From positions 310,001 to 374,000 of the forward strand of contig NZ_CP036275.1 of assembly GCF_007747795.1 (NCBI RefSeq): a stretch of DNA of 64,000 bases, read 5' to 3'. Under the pieces are notes generated by a model. It was not told the DNA's origin. It ran no database searches and was given only the letters and a program-made list of their open reading frames with translations. Origin of the DNA: Maioricimonas rarisocia (GTDB taxonomy: Bacteria; Planctomycetota; Planctomycetia; Planctomycetales; Planctomycetaceae). Shown here one piece after another: positions 47,035 to 58,486 of this stretch; the stretch's first letter is position 1; the number at the start of each line of letters is the position of its first letter. The position numbers and the translations under genes were made by a program.

Positions 47035-47541
47035 ATGACCTCAGGACTGCAGACATGCTTCATCCGCTCGGTGCCGGACCTGCAGCGGGTGTTGGGAGAG
47101 ATCCGGCGGCCTCTCGACGAGGACGAGCTTCGGCAACTGGCGGAGCGGATCCGTCTGGATCGCTCCGCGTGGGAACCGCACGTGCAGTACCGGTCCGACC
47201 GGTTCTGCTACCGCACGATCTATGCGTCCGCCTGGTTCGAGGTGAACGTGATCGGCTGGCGGGGCGGGCAGCAGAGCAGTGTTCACGACCACCACGGCAC
47301 CGCATGTTGCGTGCTCGTGCTCGACGGCGTGATGACGAATATTGACTACACGTCTGGCGGCGACGGCGACCTGTGCGAAACGGGACGGATACAATTGCAG
47401 CCGGGGGAGATCCTGTGCCGCAGTGACCAGGCGATTCACTGCTGCGGCAACGTCGATCCGGCGGGAGACGACCTCGCGACGCTGCACCTCTATTCGCCGC
47501 CCCTGCTTCCGCTCGAGCAGCGTCGACACGACCGCGGATGA
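47035..47541 (+). CDS. Cysteine-dioxygenase-like thiol dioxygenase (cupin)
   Basis: This 168-aa cupin has the 3-His iron site typical of thiol dioxygenases: H84 and H86 in SSVHDHHGTACCVLVLDG, and H151 in ATLHLYSPP, with Y153 at the position of CDO Tyr157. The residue aligned with mammalian Cys93 is C91, so the Cys-Tyr crosslink could form; bacterial CDOs usually have Gly here. YRT near residue 60 may supply the carboxylate-binding Arg. It begins 13 bp after the second transporter pair and ends the sulfur cassette. It likely oxidises cysteine or a related thiol to a sulfinate. Confidence 0.8.
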   Translation: MTSGLQTCFIRSVPDLQRVLGEIRRPLDEDELRQLAERIRLDRSAWEPHVQYRSDRFCYRTIYASAWFEVNVIGWRGGQQSSVHDHHGTACCVLVLDGVMTNIDYTSGGDGDLCETGRIQLQPGEILCRSDQAIHCCGNVDPAGDDLATLHLYSPPLLPLEQRRHDRG

Positions 47542-47675
47542 GATCCGGGGCTGGCTCTGCCGAGGCACGCCTGTGAGCTGCCATGCTTCGCGGCGCGAGA
47601 TCTGGTTGACGGCAGGCACCCGTTCCTGCACGATCGGACGAAAGCCCGGTCACATATGCGAGCAGGAGCAGCGCC

Positions 47676-49157
47676 ATGAACTGCGACGCCTCGATGAAGT
47701 CACAGACGCAGTCCCTTTTCAGATTGAGCCGCGTTGTGCCGCGGACGCTCCTCCTTCTCATGGCGCTGTTGGCCGTGTTGCTGCTTACCGAGCGGGCCAC
47801 ACTGGCTGCAAACGAGGAGCTGCCGAAGATTCGCAACGTCCTGTTTCTCGTTTCGGACGACCTCAAGGCGAGTGTTCTCGGCTGCTACGGCGATGACGTC
47901 GCGAACACGCCGAACATCGACCGCCTGGCGAGTGAAGGAGTCATCTTCCGCCGCGCGTATTGTCAGGGAACCGTCTGTGCGCCGTCCCGCATTTCGTTCA
48001 TGTACAGCCGGTATCGTGGTTCCCGGGGCAAGACGATTGGTGAGCATCTGCAGGACCACGGGCTCTACACCGCCCGGGTCGGCAAGATCTTTCACATGAA
48101 GGTTCCCGGCGACATCATCGCGGGCACGAACGGACGGGATGTCCCCGAGTGCTGGACGGAACGGTTCAACTCACCCGGCCTCGAAGCACATACCCCGGGC
48201 GACTACGCCTGCCTGAACCTGAATGTCTTCACCACCGAACTGGAAGGCCGGCAGTCGACCGCCATGCCGCACCGCATGTTTGTGTCGGTCCGCTACAAAG
48301 GGGACGGTTCCGATCAGCCGGATCACAAGTCGGCAACGAAGGCAATCGAGCTGCTGCGGCAGCACAGGGATGACCGGTTCTTTCTCGCGGTTGGTTTCGT
48401 GCGTCCCCACTATCCGATGGTCGCCCCGCAGCAGTACTTCTCGCAGTACGACTGGCAGCAGATTCAACTGCCCGAAGTCGTTGAGAACGATCTGGAGGAC
48501 ATTCCGGCAAAGGGAATCCCCCGCAGCATCTCGTCCCGAAACGGCATCGACCAGTACCCGGACAATCAGAAGCGGATGTGGGAAGCATACTACGCTTCGG
48601 TCACGTTCATGGATGACCAGGTGGGACGGGTGCTGGGCGAACTGGAGCGTCTGGGGCTGCGGGAGAGCACGGCGATCGTCTTTACGAGCGATCACGGCTA
48701 CCACCTGGGGGAACACACCTTCTGGCAGAAGAACAATCTGCACGAAGAAGTGATCCGCGTGCCGTTGGTGATGTCCATCCCCGGCTACGAGCCCGGCGAG
48801 ACCGACTCGATCGTCGAGCTTGTCGACATCGCACCGACGCTGTGTGACCTGCTCGGACTGCCGATCCCCGACAGCATGCAGGGTGTGAGCCTTGTCCCTG
48901 TGCTGAAAGACAAATCAGCAACGTTGAAGGAGGGGGCCCTGTCGTTCGCAGGCGGCACCTCCTGGCGCACCGACGACTGGGCTTACATGCAGTACAACGA
49001 CGGCTCTGAAGAACTGTACGACATGAAAGCGGATCCGAAGCAGTTCACGAATCTGGCCGGCGATCCGGAGCATCAGGCCACGCGTGAGCGGCTCTTCAGA
49101 GAGCTGACGTCCCGCCTGCGTGCCGTCGGCCTGGAGGAAAAAGCGGGGCGACGATAG
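47676..49157 (+). CDS. Exported type I sulfatase (iduronate-2-sulfatase-like)
   Basis: This is 493 aa from the ATG at 47676, with AGGAG upstream. The membrane-type signal is TLLLLMALLAVLLLTERATL. The core is NVLFLVSDDLKASVLGCYG, the formylglycine motif C101-[42 protein letters not shown] and a metal-proximal KNNLHEE. These fit the iduronate/choline-like S1 group. The stretch after C-A-P-S-R (ISFMYSRYRGSRGKTIGEHL) is shorter than usual and lacks the normal LTG wording. The gene sits right after the sulfur cassette. Confidence 0.9.
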   Translation: MNCDASMKSQTQSLFRLSRVVPRTLLLLMALLAVLLLTERATLAANEELPKIRNVLFLVSDDLKASVLGCYGDDVANTPNIDRLASEGVIFRRAYCQGTVCAPSRISFMYSRYRGSRGKTIGEHLQDHGLYTARVGKIFHMKVPGDIIAGTNGRDVPECWTERFNSPGLEAHTPGDYACLNLNVFTTELEGRQSTAMPHRMFVSVRYKGDGSDQPDHKSATKAIELLRQHRDDRFFLAVGFVRPHYPMVAPQQYFSQYDWQQIQLPEVVENDLEDIPAKGIPRSISSRNGIDQYPDNQKRMWEAYYASVTFMDDQVGRVLGELERLGLRESTAIVFTSDHGYHLGEHTFWQKNNLHEEVIRVPLVMSIPGYEPGETDSIVELVDIAPTLCDLLGLPIPDSMQGVSLVPVLKDKSATLKEGALSFAGGTSWRTDDWAYMQYNDGSEELYDMKADPKQFTNLAGDPEHQATRERLFRELTSRLRAVGLEEKAGRR

Positions 49158-49194
49158 CGACGTGCCGCGGAATTAAAGGCCAGCGCGGCGGGTC

Positions 49195-49232
49195 AAAAAA
49201 AGGGGACAGGAAGACCTTGTCTTCCCGTCCCC
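49195..49232 (-). terminator. Intrinsic terminator of the Gfo/Idh/MocA gene
   Basis: A 14-bp stem (arms 49202-49215 and 49219-49232, one A-C mismatch, 3-nt loop) is followed on the minus strand by a run of seven T. It lies 20 bp after the oxidoreductase stop. It could also halt plus-strand transcripts from the converging sulfatase, but no T-run exists on that side. Confidence 0.8.
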
Positions 49233-49252
49233 GCAACAGCATGTCGGCTGCG

Positions 49253-50623
<1,371 letters not shown>

Positions 50624-50731
50624 TTGCCGTATTTCCTTCTGAAACAGATGAATCCGCACCCTTACGAATGATGTCCGGCAGCCGGTGAGCGGCACACCAG
50701 CTGACCCGCAGGATGCGTCTGGTGGGGTGTG

Positions 50732-50753
50732 AAAAAAAAGCGACTTCCGTCGC
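50732..50753 (-). terminator. Intrinsic terminator after the minus-strand sulfatase
   Basis: On the minus strand GCGAC-GGAA-GTCGC is followed directly by eight T (A-run 50732-50739 on the plus strand). The stem is only 5 bp but perfect with a GNRA-type loop. It lies about 160 bp after the sulfatase stop and 109 bp before the oxidoreductase gene, separating the two transcripts. Confidence 0.7.
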
Positions 50754-50912
50754 CGTATCCCTGTCAAAGATACTCGAAATCGTGGCCTACTTGAACCTGG
50801 TTCGGCTGTGAAGGCCTCGGGAGAAGCCGCATCGGCCGACCGTCCCAGCTGCGCAGCCGTGCCGAGTGGTTGCCGTCGACCGGGCGTACCCCCCGTGCAA
50901 ATTCAGCCCACA

Positions 50913-52439
50913 TCACGAGCGACTGCGACCGGCGCTTCTGGTTTCATCCAGAAGCGACTTCAGTTCCCGCACCATCTCCGGATGCTCGAAGTACAGATTC
51001 GTCGTCTCGCCCGGATCCGTCTCGAGGTTGTAGAGTTGTCCGGGGGCTTCCGGAGCGGTCTCCGGCAGAGCGTACTGCTTCAGCAGCCCGCGGCTGTAAT
51101 TGTTGCCGCCGGACCCCTGGTGATCGAGGTACTTCCACGGCCCGCGGCGAATCGCCAGATCGAGCCGGATCGTCTGATGCAGCGTGTACGGTCGGACCGA
51201 CGTCGCCCCCTGTTCCCCCAGCAGAACCGGCAGCAGGTTGAAGCTGTCCTCGGCGGCATCGTCGGGCAACTCGAAGCCGACGATCGCCGCACACGTGTGC
51301 ATGATGTCGGTCTGGCAGATCGTCTGATCGCTCACGCTGCCGGGGGCGATCCGGCCGGGCCAGCGGGCGATGAATGGCACGCGGTGGCCACCTTCCCACT
51401 GGTCCCGCTTCATTCCCCGCCAGGGCCGGGCTCCGTCATGGTCGTAATCGTTCCGCATGTGGATGACCGTCGGTGCTTCCGGACCGTTGTCACTGGTCAC
51501 TAGAATCAGCGTGTTGTCCGCCACGTCCAGCCGTTCGAGCGTCTGCAGCAGTTCGCCGACGATGTGATCGAACTCGAAGATGAAGTCCCCATGCGGCCCT
51601 GCTTCGGTCTTGCCCTGCAAGGACGGGGCCGGGAAGGACGGCAGGTGCACCGCCTGGGCCGAATGGAACAGGAAGAACGGCCGGTCGGGATGGTTCGCGA
51701 TATGCTCCTCCAGGAACGCTTTGCTCTTTTCGAGAAAGACCAGGTCCACCTGTTCGAAGTCAAAGTCGGGAGCGACCACTCCCGGGCGGCAATCGAACGA
51801 CCAGGGGTGCATTGGCAAGGCGTCGCGATCGCGGGTTCCCTCAGGCAGGATGGGAATGTGATCCCCGTCGATGTAGGCGTACAGCCAGTCGGTCGTCGGA
51901 CAGCAGGCCGTGCCGAAGAAGTGATCGAAGCCGCGGTCGAGTGGTCCGTCCAGAATCCGGCGGGACAGATCGGCGTGCCGGACGAGTTCCATCCCCCGAG
52001 CGTTACTCGTCTCGTACACCGGTTTGCCGTCCCGGTCGAGAAACGTCATCCCGATGTGCCACTTGCCGAACAGAGCCGTCTCGTATCCCTTCTGCCGCAG
52101 CATCTCCGGCAGCGTGAGACGGTCCGGCGTGATCAGGCAGGGACCTTCGACTCCGGTGAAGACGCCCCGGTAGTCGAGTCGGAAAGGCATCCGCCCTGTC
52201 ATCACCCCGTACCGCGATGGTGTGCAGACGGTCGACGGGCTGTGCGCGTCCGTGAACCGCAGTCCCTCGGCGGCGAGACGGTCGAGATGCGGCGTCGGCA
52301 CCTTCGACTCGGGGTTGTAGCAGCCCACGTCCCCGTACCCGAGGTCGTCGGCATAGATGAGCAGGATGTTCGGTGTTTCTGCGGCAAAGCTGCCGCGGCA
52401 GCAGAGCAGCACGATGAGGGCAGCAAGGAACGGTTTCAT
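50913..52439 (-). CDS. Exported arylsulfatase, type I
   Basis: This is 508 aa from the ATG at 52439 (signal FLAALIVLLCCRGSFAAE); a TTG five codons upstream sits too close to AGGAG. The core is NILLIYADDLGYGDVGCYN, the formylglycine motif C72-TPSR, FGKWHIGMTFLDRDG, HSAQAVHLPS and LVTSDNGPEAPT. It belongs to the common arylsulfatase A-like S1 group. It is divergent from the AhpD-like and esterase genes, with an intergenic region holding a 9-bp inverted repeat. Confidence 0.93.
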   Translation of the reverse strand: MKPFLAALIVLLCCRGSFAAETPNILLIYADDLGYGDVGCYNPESKVPTPHLDRLAAEGLRFTDAHSPSTVCTPSRYGVMTGRMPFRLDYRGVFTGVEGPCLITPDRLTLPEMLRQKGYETALFGKWHIGMTFLDRDGKPVYETSNARGMELVRHADLSRRILDGPLDRGFDHFFGTACCPTTDWLYAYIDGDHIPILPEGTRDRDALPMHPWSFDCRPGVVAPDFDFEQVDLVFLEKSKAFLEEHIANHPDRPFFLFHSAQAVHLPSFPAPSLQGKTEAGPHGDFIFEFDHIVGELLQTLERLDVADNTLILVTSDNGPEAPTVIHMRNDYDHDGARPWRGMKRDQWEGGHRVPFIARWPGRIAPGSVSDQTICQTDIMHTCAAIVGFELPDDAAEDSFNLLPVLLGEQGATSVRPYTLHQTIRLDLAIRRGPWKYLDHQGSGGNNYSRGLLKQYALPETAPEAPGQLYNLETDPGETTNLYFEHPEMVRELKSLLDETRSAGRSRS

Positions 52440-52573
52440 GGATACGTTCTGCAACTCCTGCGAGAACCGACCCGGGTGGCACGCCGTGAATCGGAGCGCA
52501 GCGAAGTGAAGGGGGTGGTTTCGAAGGCTTGAGGCTCGCGCCTCGAGGGAATGGCATGGTCACTTTGCTGCGA

Positions 52574-52613
52574 TTGACATTCTGCGCGGAGTCGCCACTC
52601 ATGACGACTCCGC
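52574..52613. promoter_or_regulatory. TTGACA with perfect 9-bp inverted repeat
   Basis: TTGACA (52574-52579) is followed at 52586-52613 by GCGGAGTCG-N10-CGACTCCGC, a perfect dyad, in the 407-bp gap between two divergent genes. The dyad would lie across the spacer and -10 position of a plus-strand promoter (a weak ACTCAT at 52597-52602 is correctly spaced). It could be an operator or a transcript hairpin. Confidence 0.4.
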
Positions 52614-52846
52614 AGGTCGCTCTCTTCACGGTCCTCCCGCCATGATCGCAGCGGCAGGCAGGGACACGGGTGATGCACGACTCACAGTACGGCAGCGACA
52701 CAGCCGATGCCAGTTCGAAGTCTCCGTTGCTGAGGGGCCGGTACCTGCGAACGCCCGGCCCGCGCGATACACTGATCTGTCCAGTGGCCCACGCCGGCAA
52801 GCGTGACCGCGTCTCTTCCGGTCCGATTCGAAACACGGAGCATCCG

Positions 52847-53158
52847 ATGGCTTACGACGATACACAGATCGTGGAGCATATCCACCGCACGCACGACACC
52901 GACCGCCTGAGTGAACGGGAGAAACAACTGATCGGACTGGCCGTTACCATGACCCGCGGCTGTCAGGTCTGCACCCGCAACCGCATCGAGAAAGCCCACG
53001 CGATCGGCCTGACCGACGAGGACCTCAACGCACTCGTCGCGGTCACCTCGGCCGTCAACAGCGGTGTCACTGCTGCCACCGCCCGCGTGGCGTTCGGCAT
53101 GTTGGACAACGAAGCCGCCGAGAACTGTGGTGACGTCTGCTCTCCCAATGCTGGCTGA
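52847..53158 (+). CDS. AhpD-like carboxymuconolactone decarboxylase family protein
   Basis: This is 103 aa from the ATG at 52847, with GGAG upstream. The core has SEREKQLIGLAVTMTRGCQVC and TRNRIEKAHAIGLTDEDLNA, matching the CMD/AhpD fold with its CxxC (GCQVC) redox site. A second Cys pair near the C-terminus (NCGDVC) is unusual for the family and might be a further redox or metal site. It is likely a thiol-disulfide or peroxide-related protein. It is 86 bp from the next gene on the same strand. Confidence 0.82.
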   Translation: MAYDDTQIVEHIHRTHDTDRLSEREKQLIGLAVTMTRGCQVCTRNRIEKAHAIGLTDEDLNALVAVTSAVNSGVTAATARVAFGMLDNEAAENCGDVCSPNAG

Positions 53159-53244
53159 CGTGAACTTCCCACAGAGGGTGGCATGGTAGCCATTCCATGA
53201 TGTGTCGAATTCTCCTTCCCATTTTCCACGGCAGGTGCGCACCG

Positions 53245-56200
53245 ATGAGAGCAGTCTTCCGGCCAGTCGCCATTCTGATCCTGCTGGCAATGACGACCGG
53301 CCGCACGTTCGGCCAGGACACCGAGACCTTCCCGCCACTCGACAACGACGCTGCCCCGCAGACGTGGGAAGCGATGTGGGACGGCTTCGATCCCCGTGCC
53401 GAACCGCTCGAAGTCGAAACGCTGCATGAGTGGGACGAAGAGGATGTCGTCCTGCGCATCGTCCGCTTCCGCATCGGCGTCTTCAAAGGGCGGAAGGCGA
53501 TGCTGGCGGCGGTCTACGGGTTCCCGAAGGGAGCTTCGAAACTGCCCGGTCTCGTCCAGATTCACGGCGGCGGACAGTACGCCGACTACAAGGCCTGTCT
53601 GCTGAATGCGAAACGCGGCTATGCCACGGTCTCCATTGCCTGGGCCGGACGCATCTCGGCACCGGACTACCGCGTTGGCCCCGCGGAGGTGAAGCTGTTC
53701 TGGGACGGAGAGACCGACCATCCCGATTACCGGCTGACCACCGACTGGGGGGCCGTCGACGGATACCACGCGCCCGGCCGCAATCAGGGGAATCAGTTCC
53801 CCAGCGCGAAGGCGGCCGACTGGACCCTCGATCCGGTCGAATCCCCCCGCAACAGCGGCTGGTTCCTCTGTGCGGTCGCGGCCCGTCGCGCTTTGACCTT
53901 TCTGGAGCAGCAGCCGGAGGTCGATTCCGATCGCCTCGGCGTCTACGGGCACTCGATGGGGGGCAAGCTGACGGTCCTCACCGCTCCGGACGTGCGGGTC
54001 AAGGCGGCCGCACCGTCGTGTGGAGGCATCAGCGACCGGGACAACCGCAGTCCGCTGTTCCGCCGCACGCTCGGGGACGAGGTCGCCCTCGAGCGGATCA
54101 CGTGTCCGATCATCTTCCTGAGCCCCGCGAACGACTTTCACGGTCGCATCGGCGATCTGCCCGACGCGGTGGAGGAGATCCGGAGCGAGCAGTGGCGGGT
54201 CACCTGTGCGCCGCACCACAACCATCAGGACACGCCGCCGTACGAAGTCGCCACGCAGCTGTGGTTCGATCAGCACCTCAAGGGCACCTTCACGATGCCC
54301 ACAACGCCGCAGACGTCGGTGACGCTGAAAGGTCCGGACGGGATTCCGACAGTCTCCGTCACGGCAGACACGTCGCAGCCGATCGTGTCGGTCGACGTCT
54401 TCTACACGCAGCACGGCAAGCCGGACGAAACCTCCTCAGACCGGGACAATACGGTGCACCGTTTCTGGCGGCACGTGGCCACCCGTGAGGGGGACGGTCG
54501 CTGGACCGCCCCATTGCCGATCGTGAGCACCGAGCGTCCCCTCTGGATCTACGCCAACGTCACTTACGAACTGCCGTCGCCGGTGACCGGGGCCGGTTAC
54601 TACTACCGCGAGTACACCGCCGAGTCGTTCAATCTCTCGTCGCTGCTGGACACGTTCTCGCCGGAAGATCTGCAGTCGGCTGGCGTCGCGGCCACGATCG
54701 AGCCGACGACACAGATCGAAGACTTCGAAGGGGACTGGCAGAAGGAATGGTTTACCTACCGGCCGGACGAATGGGGCCGCAGCACGAACAAGGTCTACGA
54801 CGAACAGTACCGGGCCCCCGCTAACGCACGGCTCGCTCTCGACGTACAGGCGGAGCAGCGCAACCGGCTGGTCGTCGCCGTTGACGGCTATGCCGCGGAA
54901 GTGCCGATCGACGGCGGCAGCGAGTGGCAGGAGGTCGTCCTCTCTCCCGACGACTTCCGGAACTTCGCCGGCGAAAGACTGGCGGGTTGGGAGGGAATCC
55001 AGCAACTGACACTGACGGCGTCAACGCGATTGCGGGGCGGCCGGCGGGAGTCGCGCGTCGTTGGCGGCAGCTGGAAAGGCACACCACCCCGATTCCGTAA
55101 CCTTCGCTGGCAGATGCCTCCTCAAACGACCTCGGTGTCAGGAGACGCGTCGCTGCTGGATGTCTTTCCGGAATCGACGGTCGGCATCGGCTCCGACAAC
55201 CGCGGAGAAACGGCCGTCACCACCGAATACACCCCCAGCGGCAGCGTCTGGGACGATCGCCTCGACGAGCGCCAGGTCTTCCAGATCGGGATGCAGCACC
55301 GGCAGGACGCAGACCGCTCGTTCACGCTCCGCATCGGCAAGGGGGGCCAGATCTATTCCCTTCGCGGACCGTTCGGCGAGAGCGTCCCCCCCTCGTGGCG
55401 GGCACCGGGCGGTCACATGTCCCCATGGAATGACGAGGTCTGGCAGTTCGTCGCCGTCTGCACGAAGTACAACGGCATCGATGCGATCAGGAAGGCCGGC
55501 AAGGTCCCTGCGTCCTTCGTCGAGCAACTCGAGAAGAGTGGCTACGCCAGCTCGTACTTCATTCACAACTCGGGAGCCTACATACCTGGCGACTCCGAAC
55601 TGCAGTCCCTGTACTGTCCGCTGCTTGCCGGCGATCACGATGAAGAGGCCGGCAGTGTCCGCATGCTGAACTGGGGGCTCGTTCCCCAGATCGGGACCAT
55701 CCACCGTTCGCCGCTCCTTTACTACACGCAGGTCCGCGACGCGGGCGACGGCATCATTGAACTGACGTGGGTCGTTCACAACTTCAGCCAGCGCGACGAC
55801 ATCGTTTTCGATCACCTGAACGCACCGTGGGGCGGCACGCGCATCAGCAGTCTGCCGCTGCGGTACGTCAGTTCTCCGGACGGGGAGCTGCTGGAGCGGG
55901 AAGGTTTTCTCAGCAGTCACGGAACGGTCGATGTCCGCAGGACCGGCGGCTGGAACATTTCCTGTCAGTCTGATACAGCCGACAGTCCCAGCCTCGCGCT
56001 CGTGTATGGTCGTGACAGACACCTGGAACGCGAACGTGCACGCAGGGAAGCCGGCCAGCCTTACTGCCAGTTCAAACACTCGCTGTACCGCGACTGGCGT
56101 GCCAGCGAACCTCTCTACCAGACACGCTGGAAGGACTGGACGACGCGGCCGGAAAACAGCTTCCGCAACTACGACGTCTGCGAGATTATCCCCAAGCTGC

Positions 56201-56748
56201 GGATCGCACCCGGCACCACGATCTGGTTTCGCAGCTACCTCGTGGTCGGCCGGAAGGATCAGGTGATGCAGCAGGCGACGGACCTGGTCGATCATGTCGA
56301 CTACGGCCTGCTGGAGTTCGACCGCGACGCGACGCCCATGCGAACCGTTTCACCCGCAGCGACGGACGCCTCCTTCTCCCTGTTCACGAAACCGGTCGCC
56401 GGTACGCGACCGCTGTTCGCCATCCGCAATACGAAGACCGGTCAGCAGATCGTCACCGCCGATCCGTACTTCTTCGTCGAGCAGGAAGAGCTGCCGCTCC
56501 ATCTGCCTGAAGACCACCCGCATCACGACTATTTCGCCAACGCCACCGGCTACTCGATGGACCGCAACAACAGCGGCTGGCAGTCACTGCTCGGCTACGC
56601 CTGCGAGGAGCGGCCATCGACCGGCCACTGGAAACAGCTTTCCGAACTGCTCGATCGAAACACCTTTCCGGCAGTCAGCCGGTTCCACCGCGACCTGTGG
56701 GTGAAGGTCGCCCCGTCGGCAGCCGAAGCAAACCTGGAAACGCACTGA
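53245..56748 (+). CDS. Exported alpha/beta-hydrolase esterase with large unknown C-terminus
   Basis: This is 1167 aa from the ATG at 53245 (signal [20 protein letters not shown]); an ATG 16 codons upstream is possible. Residues ~60-360 are an acetylxylan/glucuronoyl-esterase-like alpha/beta hydrolase: [16 protein letters not shown], nucleophile Ser237 in [19 protein letters not shown] with a likely catalytic Asp, and a His in [14 protein letters not shown] beta-rich region follows (~370-620). The C-terminal half (~640-1110) is unrecognised, with [35 protein letters not shown] and [20 protein letters not shown]. It could be a second catalytic or binding module. The stop overlaps the next sulfatase start by one base. 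Confidence 0.8.
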   Translation: MRAVFRPVAILILLAMTTGRTFGQDTETFPPLDNDAAPQTWEAMWDGFDPRAEPLEVETLHEWDEEDVVLRIVRFRIGVFKGRKAMLAAVYGFPKGASKLPGLVQIHGGGQYADYKACLLNAKRGYATVSIAWAGRISAPDYRVGPAEVKLFWDGETDHPDYRLTTDWGAVDGYHAPGRNQGNQFPSAKAADWTLDPVESPRNSGWFLCAVAARRALTFLEQQPEVDSDRLGVYGHSMGGKLTVLTAPDVRVKAAAPSCGGISDRDNRSPLFRRTLGDEVALERITCPIIFLSPANDFHGRIGDLPDAVEEIRSEQWRVTCAPHHNHQDTPPYEVATQLWFDQHLKGTFTMPTTPQTSVTLKGPDGIPTVSVTADTSQPIVSVDVFYTQHGKPDETSSDRDNTVHRFWRHVATREGDGRWTAPLPIVSTERPLWIYANVTYELPSPVTGAGYYYREYTAESFNLSSLLDTFSPEDLQSAGVAATIEPTTQIEDFEGDWQKEWFTYRPDEWGRSTNKVYDEQYRAPANARLALDVQAEQRNRLVVAVDGYAAEVPIDGGSEWQEVVLSPDDFRNFAGERLAGWEGIQQLTLTASTRLRGGRRESRVVGGSWKGTPPRFRNLRWQMPPQTTSVSGDASLLDVFPESTVGIGSDNRGETAVTTEYTPSGSVWDDRLDERQVFQIGMQHRQDADRSFTLRIGKGGQIYSLRGPFGESVPPSWRAPGGHMSPWNDEVWQFVAVCTKYNGIDAIRKAGKVPASFVEQLEKSGYASSYFIHNSGAYIPGDSELQSLYCPLLAGDHDEEAGSVRMLNWGLVPQIGTIHRSPLLYYTQVRDAGDGIIELTWVVHNFSQRDDIVFDHLNAPWGGTRISSLPLRYVSSPDGELLEREGFLSSHGTVDVRRTGGWNISCQSDTADSPSLALVYGRDRHLERERARREAGQPYCQFKHSLYRDWRASEPLYQTRWKDWTTRPENSFRNYDVCEIIPKLRIAPGTTIWFRSYLVVGRKDQVMQQATDLVDHVDYGLLEFDRDATPMRTVSPAATDASFSLFTKPVAGTRPLFAIRNTKTGQQIVTADPYFFVEQEELPLHLPEDHPHHDYFANATGYSMDRNNSGWQSLLGYACEERPSTGHWKQLSELLDRNTFPAVSRFHRDLWVKVAPSAAEANLETH

Positions 56749-58220
56749 TGATCCCGCACCTGCGCTCAGCTCTCCTCACTCTCATCATCGTTTTTGCCGT
56801 GGGACCATGCCTCCGCGCTCAGGAGACGGACAGCGACCAGCCCAACGTCCTCTTCATCGCGGTCGACGATCTGGCCTGCACGCTCGGTTGTTACGGTGAC
56901 CTGGTGGCAAAGACGCCGCACATCGACCGCCTGGCTGCGGCCGGAACCTGCTTCCGCCGGGCGTACAACCAGTTGCCGCTCTGTAATCCGACCCGCGCAT
57001 CGATCATGACCGGCCTGCGGCCCGACACGATCAAGGTCTACGATCTTGATCGTCACTTTCGCGATGAAGTGCCCGACGTCGTCACGCTGCCGCAGGCGTT
57101 CCAGCAGGCGGGATACTTCGCGGCCCGGGTCGGTAAGATCTATCACTACAACGTGCCCGCCTCGATCGGGACTGACGGCTTCGACGATCCGCCTTCATGG
57201 AACCGGACCGTTAACCCGAAGGGTCGCGACAAGACGGATGAGCCCCTCATCTTCAATGCCGAGCCACACCGTAAGATCAGTGCGGCACTCAGCTGGCTGG
57301 CTGCCGACGGCGCCGACAAGGAACAGACCGACGGCATGATCGCGACCGAGGCGATCAACATCATGCGGGAGAAGAAGGACGAACCGTTCTTTCTCGGCGT
57401 GGGCTTCTTCCGCCCGCATACCCCCTACGTCGCACCGAAGAAGTACTTCGATCTCTACCCGCTCGAGTCGCTGCGACTGCCGTACGCTCCTTCAGACGAC
57501 CGGGAGGACATCCCCACTGCCGCGTTCGCTCACAACTGCCCCGTGCCCAACTACGGTCTCGACGAGCCGACCCTGCTGAAGGCCACCCAGGCCTACTATG
57601 CCTGCGTGTCGTTCGTCGATGCCCAGGTCGGCCGGCTGCTCGATGCGCTCGAAGAACTCGAACTGGCGGACAACACGATCGTTGTCTTCTGGAGCGATCA
57701 CGGCTATCACCTCGGCGAGCACGACGGCATCTGGCAGAAGCGGACGCTGTTCGAGCAGGGGGCCAGGGCACCGTTGATCGTCCGCATGCCGGGCATGAGC
57801 TCCGGTCCCTGCGAACGGATCGTCGAATTCGTCGACATATACCCGACACTGACCGAACTGGCGGAGATCCCCTCACCCGATGGACTGGCCGGCCGGAGTC
57901 TCAGGCCACTCCTGCAGGATGCCCACGCACAGTGGAACGGCCTCGCCGTCACGCAGGTGCTGCGTCCCGCCGACGACCGTCTGAGCGAACCGGTGATGGG
58001 CTGCAGCATCCGCACGCATCGCTACCGCTACACCGAATGGGGCGACGGGAAGCACGGCGTCGAACTGTACGACCACCAGACCGATCCGAACGAGTTCCAC
58101 AACCTGGCAATCGATCCCGATGAGCGGGCGCAGAAGGTGATCGAACGGCTCAGGCCCATGCTCCGCGCGCGGGCCTCGGGGCAGACGCCGACCACGCCCT
58201 TCAACCCCGCCCGGCTGTAG
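56748..58220 (+). CDS. Exported type I sulfatase (iduronate-2-sulfatase-like)
   Basis: This is 490 aa. The ATG at 56748 shares a base with the preceding TGA (TGATG), so it is co-translated with the esterase. The signal is [19 protein letters not shown]. The core is [20 protein letters not shown], the formylglycine motif C79-NPTR (Thr in place of Ser), [47 protein letters not shown] and [17 protein letters not shown]. These are characteristic of the iduronate-2-sulfatase-like S1_7 group. Esterase and sulfatase together suggest removal of acyl and sulfate groups from one polysaccharide. Confidence 0.92.
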   Translation: MIPHLRSALLTLIIVFAVGPCLRAQETDSDQPNVLFIAVDDLACTLGCYGDLVAKTPHIDRLAAAGTCFRRAYNQLPLCNPTRASIMTGLRPDTIKVYDLDRHFRDEVPDVVTLPQAFQQAGYFAARVGKIYHYNVPASIGTDGFDDPPSWNRTVNPKGRDKTDEPLIFNAEPHRKISAALSWLAADGADKEQTDGMIATEAINIMREKKDEPFFLGVGFFRPHTPYVAPKKYFDLYPLESLRLPYAPSDDREDIPTAAFAHNCPVPNYGLDEPTLLKATQAYYACVSFVDAQVGRLLDALEELELADNTIVVFWSDHGYHLGEHDGIWQKRTLFEQGARAPLIVRMPGMSSGPCERIVEFVDIYPTLTELAEIPSPDGLAGRSLRPLLQDAHAQWNGLAVTQVLRPADDRLSEPVMGCSIRTHRYRYTEWGDGKHGVELYDHQTDPNEFHNLAIDPDERAQKVIERLRPMLRARASGQTPTTPFNPARL

Positions 58221-58240
58221 AGGTTTCGAGTCGTGAGCGC

Positions 58241-58362
58241 GTAGCCCAGGCATCGCCTGACGATCACCGATACCCCCGGCGAGCCCGGTGCGTCAGCTCC
58301 GGGGTACTTCGAACGACATTCGACGTGCCAGTACCAGCACGAAGCGCCAGCGAGTGGCGCGG
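58241..58362. repeat. Dispersed hairpin-rich repeat, copy 1
   Basis: This holds the modules CAGGCATCGCCTGA, GGCGAGCCCGGTGCGTCAG followed by CTCCGGGG, and GAAGCGCCAGCGAGTGGCGC. Three inverted repeats occur, including GCGCCA-GCGAG-TGGCGC at 58344-58360. The same module order is found at 59508-59680 (partial) and 62073-62514. It is noncoding and lies after a sulfatase stop. Confidence 0.75.
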
Positions 58363-58486
58363 CAGGCGTAATGGCTTGCGAGTGGGGGAGCGGGAGAAGA
58401 ACGCCCGGGGCTTGAGGAAACTCACGAGAGAGCCCACCGACCGTGACCGGTGGGCCGCACGTGTTTCGATTCCCGATCAGCACATC

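Noticed and set aside
52963-54414. A 480-codon minus-strand frame over the AhpD-like and esterase genes
   Set aside because: Antisense to two recognisable families; no start context.
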